DNA of 64,000 nt, taken from Ananas comosus (Eukaryota > Streptophyta > Magnoliopsida > Poales > Bromeliaceae). The stretch is from NCBI RefSeq assembly GCF_001540865.1, contig NC_033637.1, forward strand, positions 5,944,738 through 6,008,737. Reading direction: 5' to 3'. The notes beneath the pieces were generated by a model that was given only the letters and a program-made list of their open reading frames with translations, was not told where the DNA came from and did not search any database. Shown piece after piece: positions 39,711 through 51,400 of this stretch; the stretch's first letter is position 1; each line of letters begins with the position of its first letter. The position numbers were made by a program, and so were the translations under genes.

Positions 39711-40246
39711 TAGGGGTGGCAATCCAGCTCGTTGTTCGTGAGCTAGTTCGTGTTCGGCTCGAAATAAGCTCGAGATCGGCTCGCTCGTTTAGTAAACGAG
39801 CCGAACACGAGCTGGATTTTTCAGCTCGTTTAATAAAGAGCGAACACGAGCTACGGTCAACTCGCTCGTGTTCGGCTCGATAACAGCTCGAATATATATA
39901 TTTTATATTTATATAATTTATTTAATTTACATTTTTATATAAAAATAAATAATTATATATAATATATATTTTTATTATTTAAATTTTAGAAAAATAAAAA
40001 TATAAATGAGCTTAATTATAAAAACATATTTATATGTAATTTTCAATATTATTAGATGAAAGTCTAATGGATAAAATTTTATAAATTCATTTTTTATATA
40101 TATTAATCTATTTTTTTTTAATATTGTTCGTTGGCCAGCTCGTGAGCTAGTCGTGTGGCTCGTTAATAGATGAAGCCGACAAAGCTGAAATTTTTTCGCT
40201 CGTTACTTTAACGAGCCAGCTCGTGTTCGGCTCATTTACACCCCTA
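39711..40246. mobile_element. Complete hAT-type MITE
   Basis: It begins TAGGGGTGGCAATCC and ends ATTTACACCCCTA, so the inverted ends are TAGGGGTG. It is flanked by a perfect 8-bp duplication CTTTTTAC (39703-39710, 40247-40254), which defines hAT. Subterminal GCTCGTGTTCGGCTCG units occur in both orientations and can pair into hairpins. The 536-bp AT-rich middle has no coding sequence. Confidence 0.92.
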
Positions 40247-40259
40247 CTTTTTACCTTAT

Positions 40260-41410
40260 GAATCCACCAAGCTTTTATTCAGTTTTATATTTTTAATCCA
40301 ATGACTTAAATTCTAAAGAAAAAAAATATTGTTAAATGGCTGCTAAGATTACGGTGTGTGCATGAATGTATAGAAGCACGCTAGTGTAGACAATAACATG
40401 CTATAATAAAGAAAGATAAATTCAACGTAAAATTTTTTAAAAATTTAAGATATCTAATATCGAAGTTGAAAGTTCAAATCTAAAGTGAAATTTGACCAAA
40501 AGTTCAGAACGTGGTGAAAATTATATCAGCAAAAGATTTATGCAAATCATAAAATATTGGTGCATTTAGAGTATCACAAAAAATTTATCACTTTAGCCAA
40601 GATTCAACGTTTATTAAATCTGGCGAATGGAGCATATACATTCTCCTCCTCCTTCTAGGCAATTATATTTTTTTGCTTTTTTTTGTTTAGGAGTTCTTTG
40701 CCTATGCATCCAAACAAATCTACAGAGCAACACAAATTAATGAGACTTGTAAAGTTGGTATGTAGATGCATAGCAAAGCATATATTGGGAATCTATTTTA
40801 ATATATATATATATTCCCATAATCTTTTAGAGCATCCATGTAAATAAATAAGGTTTTTAGAGATACATGATTTACATGTGACTGATTATATAGGACAAAA
40901 AGAAAATAAAATAATAGGTTGTAGCATTTCTAGAGATTCTATCAGTAGCTATTCCATTCGAATTTCAAAGGCAGCTAGATAGTGGATCTACAGCCAAAAT
41001 AGATCCACTAAGGGACTGTTTGATTGTGTATAGTTGTAATTGAATTACGGTTGTAACTATATCCAAATTCAAATTAGCCGCTTGAAATTAAATTCAATTA
41101 TTGCAAACAGAACTACTCGAGAAGACTCTTATGCAGTAGTTGAAACTACGTCCAATTGGCCGCAGTTTTAACATTAAACAAAATAAAGCTTACCTGGCTT
41201 TTAATCTTCCAAACAAAAAATTATATTTTTTTCTATATAGAGGGTAATCTCATTATCTGATATATGAAATGATAAAATTTTATAAATGCACTTATCAATA
41301 GCACATAACTAAACATATATTATAATCATTGTATTTTCTACTATATCAAACCAAATAAGATTTATGTAATTATAATTATTGCATTAACTATATATATTTT
41401 GAACTACACA
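40260..41410. other. AT-rich spacer with possible MITE
   Basis: No gene is visible. The part from about 41014 (GGGACTGTTTGATTGTGTAT) to 41412 (inverse-like ATTGTGTAGTTC) may be another MITE, but its ends match poorly. Confidence 0.4.
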
Positions 41411-41413
41411 ATA

Positions 41414-42934
41414 GGCATGTTTGGTTCATCCATTTTTCACCCCGGAATCAAAATCGGAATGCAAGATTGTATTTCTGGTATTGGAAAGTACCATTCCAGT
41501 TTTGATTTCTGGGTGAAACGGGAATTGCCCAATCACCTCTTTTTTCTTTCTGACCAAAGAGGCCAGTTTTAAAGTTGAATCCGGACAGAATGGATATTTG
41601 TTCAGATTAAATTTAATTTTTTTAACCTTAGTTTTTAGTTAAAATTTAAGTTTAAATTTAGAAATTAAATTTATAATTTTAATTTTAATTTGAACTTGAA
41701 TTAAAAATTAAAGTTCAATCAAACATTTCGAATCTAATTTATGAATTTGAATTCAAATTAAAATTTAATTTAAAATTTAAAATTTAAAATTTTATTTAAA
41801 ATTAAAATTAAATTTTATGGATTCAAACTGAAATTTAAATTGTACTTTTAAGTTTGAATTTGAATAAATCAAATTTTAGTTTTATATTTTGAATTATCCA
41901 CTCAATTTCAACTTTTATTTTTTAAAAAAAATTATTTAAAATTTTAACATCATTTCAAAATTTTGATGTAAATTTTTAATATTTAATTTTCAGTTTGAAT
42001 TTTAATTATAAAATTTTATGTTTTGAGTTGTGAACTCAGTTTTAAATTATTATGTCAATCCAAATTCCAATGGATCTAGCAGAAATGTTGAAATTTTTTT
42101 TTTTATTTATAGTATCATAGTTTTGAGTAATTTTATTTAAAATTTTAATAATAAATTTTTTCAGATTGTTTGGAATAATGATATATTATTTTGGATATTA
42201 TTACGAGTAATTTTAGTTTGCTATAATGTTAGTCTTGAAAATATAATTTCTCTTTCACTTTAGAAAATGATTATGTTTTGTTAACTATTTAATTTATTAG
42301 AATCATATAAAATTTTGTAATTTATATGTTACCATATAAATATTATAATAAAAAATAATAAAAAATAATTTATTTTTATATTAAATAATATAAAATATAA
42401 AAGTGTCTTACTTTTTATTAATTATTTTATAAGTTGTTTATTTATATTTTAAATAGAGTATTCAAAATGGTTAAAAGTTATTAAAATGTATGCATAGAAC
42501 GACTATCCTAGTGAAAGCATAGAGGACTTGGTACTTCTGACTTTTTAACTCTTGGATCAAGTATTGTACGGCTGGGATAATTGCAGTCCTCTCAGGATTG
42601 AGTAGTCTACATAAGGTAATAATATTAATCCAAAAATTACAAGTGATCAAAGGAGTTGATCTAAGGGCCAAAAAGTCGAAAACACTAGGTTCTCTATACT
42701 TCCGATAGCATAGTAGCTCAACTCAAAATGTAATATAGGGATAAAATTTGTATATTAATTTGATTCTGTTTATGATATTTACCTGAACTAAATGCCGATA
42801 ATCGAAATGATTCATTCTAATTCTGATTCAGATGACGAATCAAACAGAATGAAGTAACGAGTCATTCCAATTTCGATTTCAACTTATTCTCATTCTCATT
42901 TCGATTTCGATTCTAACTTCAAACCAAACGCACC
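41414..42934. mobile_element. Tourist-like element with nested MITE
   Basis: The left end GGCATGTTTGGTTCATCC and the inverted right end GGTGCGTTTGGTTTGAAG are imperfect inverted repeats. The interior is AAATTTGAATT-type low-complexity DNA plus a nested MITE at 42498-42721, whose ends match the 19319 family. The element recurs, partly, in the inverted and direct copies at 52.7-53.8 and 53.85-54.98 kb. Confidence 0.5.
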
Positions 42935-43462
42935 AGTATTTATAATTATATCTAACAAAAGTACTCCTTAAATCCAGCCAACTTGTTAGGACTTTTCTCT
43001 TATTAGTTTTTATTTTTCCACCAACTTGTTTTCCACAATCATTATGCTTTTTAGCTTCATTTTGCTCCTTTTTCATCCTACTTTTTTTAAAATTTAAAGT
43101 TATAGTACTTAGCTAAATAATATAACTATTTCGTTACTATTTTATATATAAATTATTTTTTATAGTTGAGTAATTTATTGAGATATTTATTATTTTATTA
43201 AAATAGTGAAAATGTATAAGAACTTTTTTTTTGAAATTAGATAATTTTATGAAAGAGATTTCTATTATTTATTAATTAATTTTTTCTGTCATTTCTAAAA
43301 TAAAATCAATTATATTAAGAATTATCTGAGTTATACTATATTACATATGTATGAAATAGTGAGGCAATAGTAACGGTATGAGATTAAGTGTTGAAGGCGA
43401 GATAATTTCTTAACAATAAAATAAATATTTATATTTTTTATAATCTATTAACTTACATGAAT

Positions 43463-45353
43463 TGTGGTGTTTCTGGTGTACAGCTGTTGAGGCTTGTCGA
43501 CAGCTCTGGAGAGTGTCGGGACAAGTCCGAGTCGTGTTGGCGCGAAATAGACGCAAAACAGACTCAGCGGGGACGCGAGAGCAGGACTTAGCTTTGAAAA
43601 TCTACAAATTGCAGATTTTTTGCTTGTTGTACCGGTACAATCATCAAGGCGTACCGGTATACTTTCTGTACCGGTACAACCAGCAGGGGCGTACTGGTAC
43701 ACTTCGCCAGGATTTTATGCAGCTGCTCTCGGGTTGCCATTTGTACCGGTACAACTGCCCATGTACCGGTACTCCAGGGTAGGTAAGGGGCTTTTTGGTT
43801 TTTTCTTCCCTCGTTGTTTTCACCCACCCATTTTTCCTCCTATATAGGATAGAGAGAAGCAGAAAGGAGATGTTTTAGCTGTGCTCTCTCTCTCTCTCTT
43901 GAGCTTGGTCGTACGTGCGGAGGAGGAGCTCGGGTGGTGTTGGAGTTTCGCCGACGTCGCGCCGCGGTGCCGTTCCAGTGTACGTTCGTCGTCGTAGCAT
44001 CACGAGGAGGCCGGGCGAGGGTGCGATTCCGCCGTTCTCGACGTCGCGCCGGATTGGGATTAGCTATCGAGGTGAGTTAAACATCGGTTTAGCTTCTAAG
44101 TGCATTTATATAGTCGGCATGTGTGTGAGGTAGTATGTTGTATATTGCAATTGCTCAATTCGTCGATTTAGTATAGTTGTTCATAAAATCTGAATTGGAG
44201 CCTTGTCGTTTGCTTATATCTACTTGCACATGTCGGACTTGGATATGACTTAGGAGAAAACTACGATTATGACCTGTCATATGCTTAAACTATCTGATTT
44301 AGCTCTAGAAGTCATTGTTATTTTGTATTGCCGCAGTATCAGTGTGGTGGATACCCCAGATAGTTTAGATTTCAGTTACGCTCGTGCTGGGATGCCGAGT
44401 GTATTTTTACAGTAGCGTTCAGACTGTTCTAGACTGTTGGGTGCCGTCGCGGTTGACGGTGGACCCATATCGCCGTTTTGGCGTCAGATTGTGCCGAGGG
44501 TACGTGACCTATTGGTTGTTAGACTAGTTGGACTCTGTTACTTGACTTTAGCTTGTGAGAGCCTGATTGAGCTTGACAGAGATACGTTACATACTCGGTT
44601 GGGTAGCTCCTACGAGTCCCACTCCGGAGACGGGCGTTGTGCTTTCGCGTTGGTGTCGTTCGTGCAGATTGGACTTGCTCTCCACGGACCGCTTAGTGTG
44701 GAGGTAGCTGTATAGTCGCAACCGGGCGGGACGGGTGTCTTCACAGTCCCAGGGACGGGTAGGCTTACAGTCCCAGTGAGATCGGGTCAGGATTGACATT
44801 TACTACAGTTGGTTAGAGTAGAGCATGATAGTGTAGTGGCTTGTAGCTGTAGATTTTCTTCCAGCATTTCCTACTATTCTTGCTCCCTTCTGTACACTTA
44901 GTAGGTGGACCGACGTTGCTGAGGGCGGTACTCACTGAGGACTATTTGTGTTTACAGTAGTTCTCACGCCCAGCTGTTACCACTGTTTTTGCAGAGCCTT
45001 CGGTTCTGACTGCTGCATCTTCTGAGGCAGATCGTGGCAAAGGCGTTGCGAGCTAGAGCCCTACCCGACGAGTCACCGAGCTAGAGGATTACCCGCTTCA
45101 GGTAGTGTGGTTTTTGAGTTCATATACATACCTTTGCTATATCTCGCTGGGCGAGTTTTTGTATACTGGATATTGTATGTATAGTGAACTGTCTTTTTCT
45201 ACCTGGATATCTTTGTCTTCTTGCACTCTATACTACTGGTCATAGTATTGTATATTTTACAGGTACAGCTATCGCTTTGTATATAGGAGAAATTTCTTTG
45301 TATACAGCGGATTTGTCGGCGGACCCGGGAAACGTGAAATCCGGGGCGTGACA
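43463..45353 (+). mobile_element. Solo LTR (family 1), copy A
   Basis: TGTGGTGTTTCTGG...GGGGCGTGACA, 1891 bp, is flanked by perfect TGAAT duplications (43458-43462, 45354-45358). In the U3-like part are six GTACCGGTAC-type palindromes (43629-43775), then a TATATAG box near 43842 and a (CT)n leader. No internal retrotransposon domain is linked. Confidence 0.9.
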
Positions 45354-45358
45354 TGAAT

Positions 45359-45982
45359 TTTCATTGTTTGTTGCCACATAGCAAGTTTTTCTTCACCCTC
45401 ACTAGCATGCGATACTTCTTTTTTCCCTCACTAAACTTTCAATGTATATTTTAATAGTTCCACTAACAAAACTTTCAATTAATGTATTTAAATGGTTTCA
45501 CTAACAAAACTTTCAATTAATATATTTAAATAGTCTCACTATCATCTACCATTCTATCATTTCTATCTACAATTATTCATTATAACACTTTCCATTCCCT
45601 CCACTATACTTTCAATTAATGCAAACGATTCCACTACCAAACTTTCAATTAGTATGCTTAAGTGATCTCACTATCTTCTTACATTCCTAATCTCTTTATC
45701 ACCAATTATTCATTATGGCCATTTTCCTTCCTTCCACGAGACTTTTAATTTTTTATCTCCAATCTATTCATCAATTCTCTAGCTTTTATCTTTTACTATA
45801 CACCATCACCTCCTTTCCTCACTCCCTCCCTCTCTCTCACTAATGCGTGCCCATTTTCCCTTTCCGGCATGACGTTTCGTGGATATATCAAGTGAGATAC
45901 ACAAGAGAATGTTTAATATTTTTTTATTATTAATTATTACTATAATTTCTATCTGCTGCAAAACACGGGCCCTTCACTAGTT
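45359..45982 (+). mobile_element. Possible Helitron 3' portion
   Basis: The segment ends CTGCAAAACACGGGCCCTTC then CTAGT followed by T (45977-45982), like the CTRRT end and A/T insertion site of plant Helitrons. Within it a diverged 38-40-bp unit (CAAAACTTTCAATTAAT) repeats several times at 45430-45680. I cannot place a 5' TC end or show a convincing 3' hairpin. Confidence 0.35.
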
Positions 45983-46799
45983 TAGCTATAAAATGATAAT
46001 CCTTCTGGATCCGACTACTTTACCTTTAAAAATTTTGATTTTACCATATGACCTTTTAATTTATTTAATTTAAGCTAATTAATGATCTTTTAATTTTTTA
46101 AATTTAAATACATCATTTATCATTACGTGTTTAATTAGTATATTTTGTCTTAAATTTCATATATCCGAAAAGCAATCAAAGTATTTAAATTTAAAAAATT
46201 TAAAATTAGATATTCAAATTAAAATTTTTTAAAAGTAAATAATAAAATTAAAATGGTCTACCATTTATGCAAGTTTTATACATTTTAATTCAAAACAAAA
46301 AACCAAAAAAAAAATCACATAGCATCAGCCGGGACCCACATGGGTCCATAAATCAATTAATCGGACTCCTGCAGTCTGACTGAAAGCAGAAGCTTGAGGC
46401 GAGCTGCGTAAGCCAGCCAAGAGTCGCTGTCAGTCGTACTAAGATGACGTCATCGGAGTCTCACCGTGATGTCAGTTTAAAAGACGTGGCCTGCTACCGA
46501 CAACGTGAAAAGCAGATATAACCCTCCCTTTCATTTTTGGATTTGGATGCGCACCAAGTAATGATGGGGAGTTCAAATTTTTCTTGCAAATTTGTACAAA
46601 AAACAAAAAAAAAATTTACTAGTTTTACGATTTTATAAAGGCTTTTTGCATAAAAAATTCACTTATTTTGGGCTTTTGCAAAACCGGATCACTTTTTTCA
46701 TTTTTACAGATTCGGTCCGCTTTTTTAGCAAACTGACCAAAATACCCTTATTACTTTTTCTCTTTTCTCTTTCTCTCTCTTCTTCGTTTCTGTCGTTCT

Positions 46800-47240
46800 T
46801 TTTTTTTTTTTCTCGCCGAAAAAGAAAAAGCGGACCGTCGCCTTCTTCTTTACCGTCGCCTCCCTCCTCACCATCTTTCTTCTTCACCGTCGTCCCCCTC
46901 CTCACCCTCCTCTCCACCGCCCGCGACCCCCTCCTCCTCTCCTCCGCCGCCGCGGACCCCCAGCCCGATCCCGTCGCCGCGGCGGCAGTGGCCGCGGAGA
47001 ACGGGGTCGGGCTGGATGCGAAGAAGAAGACAACGGCGAAGAAGAAGAAGGGGAGGCCAAGCGGCAGGGCGCAGGAGGGGGAGGCGGAAGCGCAACCGCT
47101 GCCGGCACCAGCGCCGTGCGTGTTCTTCTCCGTCGGCGCTGCCCCTCCTCCTGCCGCCGCGCAGAAGCCGCCGACCAGCGCCTCTGCTTCTCCCACGACG
47201 ACGTCGAGACGCCGCGTCCGCCGCGGACCCCCAGCCCGAT
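46800..47240. other. GC-rich arm with lysine-rich ORF
   Basis: In the left arm of MULE-beta the plus strand is open (46592-47278), including the strings DAKKKTTAKKKKGRPSGR and PAPAPCVFFSVGAAPPP. The KKGRPS core resembles a single AT-hook. The minus strand is open too. It may be a captured gene piece or simply GC-rich DNA lacking stops; no family is recognised. Confidence 0.3.
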
Positions 47241-47839
47241 CCCGTCGCCGCTGGCATTTTTCGTTATTCTCTTCCTGACTCATCCTCCACAGTTTCGACG
47301 ACAGGCGCTCTCCGTCGCTCTTCTTGCCCTCCCCCGCCTCCCTTCTCACTGTCCTCTCTGCGGCCTCCGACACCGATGCATCTTCCCGACACACCGCGCC
47401 GAACCGTGGAGATCACTGGGGGGTGCGGCGCTGCGCCCTCGGAGTTGGGGGCTTTAGCGGCGTCGTACGACACCGTGGCTATTTACTAGAGAGTGGTGAC
47501 AAAAAAAAAAAAAAAAAAGATAAAAATAATTATATAAAAAAAGGAATGAAGATGAATTATATCGTACACTACAAATTCATTGCAATATAAGTGATAACTG
47601 CCGCTTTAAATAAAAATACTTTTAATGAAATTAACTTTGAAAAGTATTTAAAACTGTTTCTCTTTTATTGATCTTTCAGATATAAACTGCACCACTAAGA
47701 TAAAATTACACTGCTTTAAATGAAGATTGCACTGTTTTCTCTTGTTATATCGTTTCTTCCTTGTGCTCATTTCTCTCTTGTTACACTATTATTTTATCTT
47801 AAACTGCAACGCAGTTTAAGAAATCATTTATACTGGGTT

Positions 47840-48410
47840 CTCCTCTTGTTGCCACTGTTTCTCCTCTTGTTGCACTGTTTTCCTCTTAAAGAGGAGACAG
47901 TACAACAAGAGGAGAAACATGCAAGGAGAGAGGTAGTAAAGAGCATGCAGTAAGAGGGGAGTGTTAAGATGTGTAGAAATAGAAGAACAGGTGAATAGGG
48001 GAGGGAGAGAAGGGTGCAACAAGAAAAAACTGCAGCCCTTTATCTTAAACCGCATCATTTTAAGAGTATTTATACTGCTTTCTCTTGTTGTAACATTTTT
48101 CTTCCTTTGTTGCCTGTTTCTTCTCTTTAAAGAGGAGAAACAGTGCAACAAGAGGAGAACAGTGCAACAGAGAGAGAAGCGTATAAAATATCTGTTTAAG
48201 ATGGTGAGTTTAAAATAAAATAATAGTATAACAAGAGAAAAATATGGTGCGTCAAGAAGAAAAAATGGCACACATTTATCTTAAACTGCAATTTAAGTAG
48301 ATATTTATATGCTTTTCCTCTTGTGCACTGTTTTCTCTGTTGCACTGTTCTCCTCTTTAACTCTTAAAGAGGAGAAACGTGCCAACAAGAGGAGAAGCAG
48401 TATTAAATTA
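47840..48410. repeat. Hairpin array, about 240-bp period
   Basis: Three local palindromes centred near 47884, 48133 and 48361 are each built on GTTGCACTGTTTCTCCTCTT and its inverse, turning at CTCTTTAAAGAG-like cores. Between them recur ATTTATACTGC and TTATCTTAAACTGCA. The region lies between the MULE-beta left arm and its inverted copy. Confidence 0.6.
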
Positions 48411-48479
48411 TTCTTAAGATGTTGAGTTAAAAATAAAAAAACAGTACGACCCGTTCGCGCGGCCGGCTGCGCTAGCGGC

Positions 48480-51400
48480 GAGGGATCGGTGGGACGGTCC
48501 GCGGCGAGGCGCGGTCTCGACGGTCGTCGTCGGAGAACAGAGGCGTGGTCGGCGGTCTCTGCGCGCGCGGAGAGGAGGCCAGCGCCGCGGAGAGAAAACA
48601 AGCACGGCTTGGTGCCGGCAGCGTTGGCTTCGCTCCCCTCCGCGCCCTTGCCGCTTGGCCTCCCCTTCTCTTCTTCGCCGTTGTCTTTCTTCTCGCATAC
48701 CACCCACCCGTTCTCCGCGGCCACTGCCGCGCGGCGACGGGATCGGCTGGGGGTCCGCGGCGCGGAGGAGAGGAGAGGGGGTCGCGGGGGCGGAGAGGAG
48801 GGTGAGGAGGGGGACGACGGTCTGAAGAAGAAATGTGAGGAGGGAGGCGGGATAAAGAAAAGCACGGTCCCTTTTTCTTTTTCGGCGAGAAAAAAAAAAA
48901 AGAACGACAGAAACGAAGAAGAGAGAAAGAGAAAAGAGAAAAGTAATAAGGGTATTTTGGTCAGTTTGCTAAAAAGCGGACCGAATCTGTAAAAATGAAA
49001 AAAGTGATCCGGTTTTGCAAAAGCCCAAAATAATGAATTTTTTATGCAAAAGCCTTTTATAAAATCGTAAAACTAGTAAATTTTTTTTTGTTTTTTGTAC
49101 AAATTTCAAGAAAAATTTGAACTCCCCATCATTACTTGGTGCTCCAAATCCAAAAATGAAGAAGGGTTATATTGCTTTTCCTGTTGTCGGTAGCAGGCCA
49201 CAGTCTTTTAAACTGACTCACGGTGAGACTCCGATGACTCATCTTAGTACGACTGACAGCGACCTTGGCTGGCTTACGCAGCTCGCCTCCGCTTCTGCTT
49301 TCAGTCAGACTGCAGGAGTCCATAATTGATTTATGGCGCCATGTGGTCCCGGCTTGATCTATGTGATTTTTTTTTTTGGTTTTTTGTTTTGAATTAAAAT
49401 GTATAAAACTTGCATAAATGGGTAGACCATTTTTAATTTTATTATTTACTTTAAAAAATTTTAATTTGAATAATCCAATTTTAAATGTTTTAAATTTAAA
49501 TACTTGATTGCTTTTCGATATATAGAAATTAAGACAAAATATACTAATTAACACGTAATGATAAATGATTGTATTTAAATTAAAAATTAAAAGATCATTA
49601 ATTAGCTTAAATTAATAAAATAAAGGTCATATGGTAAAATCAAAATTTTTAAGGTAAAGTAGTCGGATCCAGAAGGATTTATCATTTTATAGCTAAATAG
49701 TGAGGGCCGTGTTTTGCAGCAGATAAGAATTATAGTAATAATTATAATAAAAAATATTTAACATTCTCATTGTATCTCATTGATAATCCACGAAAGTCAT
49801 TGCCGGAAGGGAAAATGGGCACGCATTAGTGAGAGAGAGGGAGGGAGTGAGGAAAGGAGGTGATGGTGTATAGTAAAAGATAAAAGCTAGAGATTGATGA
49901 TAGATTGGAGATAAAAAATTAAAAGTCTCGTGGAAGGAAGGAAAATGGCCTAATGAATAATTGGTGATAAAGAGATTAGGAATGTAAGAAGATTATGAGA
50001 TCACTTAAGATACTAATGAAAGTTTGGTAGTGGAATCGTTTGCATTAATTGAAGTATAGTGGAGGGAATGGAAGTGTTATAATGAATAATTGTAGATAGA
50101 AATGTATAGAATGGTAGATGATAGTGAGACTATTTAAATATTAATTGAAAGTTTGTTAGTGAAACCATTTAAATACATTAATTGAAAGTTTTGTTAGTGG
50201 AACTATTAAAATAATACATTGAAAGTTTAGTGATGGAAAAAGCAAGTATCGCATGCTAGTGAGGGTGAAGAAAAAACTTGCTATGTGGCAACAAACAATG
50301 AAAATTCATGTCACGCCCGGATTTCACGTTCCTCCGGGTCCGCCGACACAATCCGCGCTGTATACAAAGAAATTCTCCTATATACAAAGCGATAGCTGTA
50401 GCCTGTAAAATATACAAACTATGACAGGTATATAGAGTGCAAGAAGACAAAGATATCCAGGTAGAAAAGACAGTTTCACTATACATACAATATCCAGTAT
50501 ACAAAAACTCGCACGCGAGATATAGCAAAGGTATGTATATGAACTCAAAAACCACACTACCTGAAGCGGGTAATCCTCTAGCTCGGTGACTCGTCGGTAG
50601 GGCTCTAGCTCGCAACGCTTTGCCACGATCTGCCTCAGAAGATGCAAGCAGCCAAAACCGAATGCTCTGCAAAAACAGTGTAACGAGCTGGGCGTGAGAC
50701 TACTGTAAAACAAATAGTCCTCCCAGTGGGTACCGCCCTCAACAACGTCGGTCACCACTAAGACTACAGAAGGGAGCAGAATAGTAGGCAAATGCTGGAA
50801 GAAAATCTACAGCTACAAGCCACTACACTATCATGCTCTACTCTAACCAACTGTAGTAAATGTCAATCCTGACCCGATTCACTGGGACTGTAAGCCTACC
50901 GTCCCTGGGACTGTGAAGACACCTCCCGCCGGTTGCGACTTACGCTACCTCCACACAGCGGTCGCGTGGAGAGGCAAGTCAATCTGCCGAACGACACCAA
51001 CGGCGAAAGCACAAACGCCCGTCTCCGGAGTGGGACTCGTAGGAGCTACCCAACCGAGTATGTAAGCGTATCTCTGTCAAGCTCAATCAGGCTCTCACAA
51101 GCTAAAGTCAAGTAACAGAGTCCAACTAGTCTAACAACCAATGGTCACGTACCCTCGGCACAATCTGACGCCAAAACGGCGATATAGGGTGGTCCGACGT
51201 CAACCGCGACGGCACCCAACAGTCTAGAACAGTCTGAACGCTACTGTAAAAATACACTCGGCTCCAGACGAGCGTAACTGAAATCTAAACTATCTGGGGT
51301 ATCCACCACACTGATACTGCGCAATGACAAAATAACAATGACTTTCTAGAGCTAAATCAGATAGTTTAAGCATATGACAGGTCATAATCGTAGTTTGTCT

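Larger units (their letters stand above)
41795..47230 (+). repeat. Arm A of an alternating triplication
   Basis: This is the cleanest copy of a 5.4-kb segment comprising Tourist-like element, spacer, solo LTR, spacer and MULE left arm. It recurs inverted at 48480-53848 and, in part, direct at 53848-56841. Intact palindromes and a perfect LTR target duplication suggest it is the reference-quality copy. Confidence 0.85.

Noticed and set aside
45430..45680. CRISPR-like array
   Set aside because: Degenerate 38-40-bp repeats without constant repeat/spacer structure, in plant DNA.
46592..47394. Long ORFs on both strands (228 and 243 residues)
   Set aside because: GC-rich MULE arm; simultaneous openness on both strands and low complexity argue against a real gene.
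46640..49054. A complete MULE ending at 49054
   Set aside because: The right side repeats the left arm's own variants and then the left flank in reverse; the genuine right end with matching duplication is at 57196.
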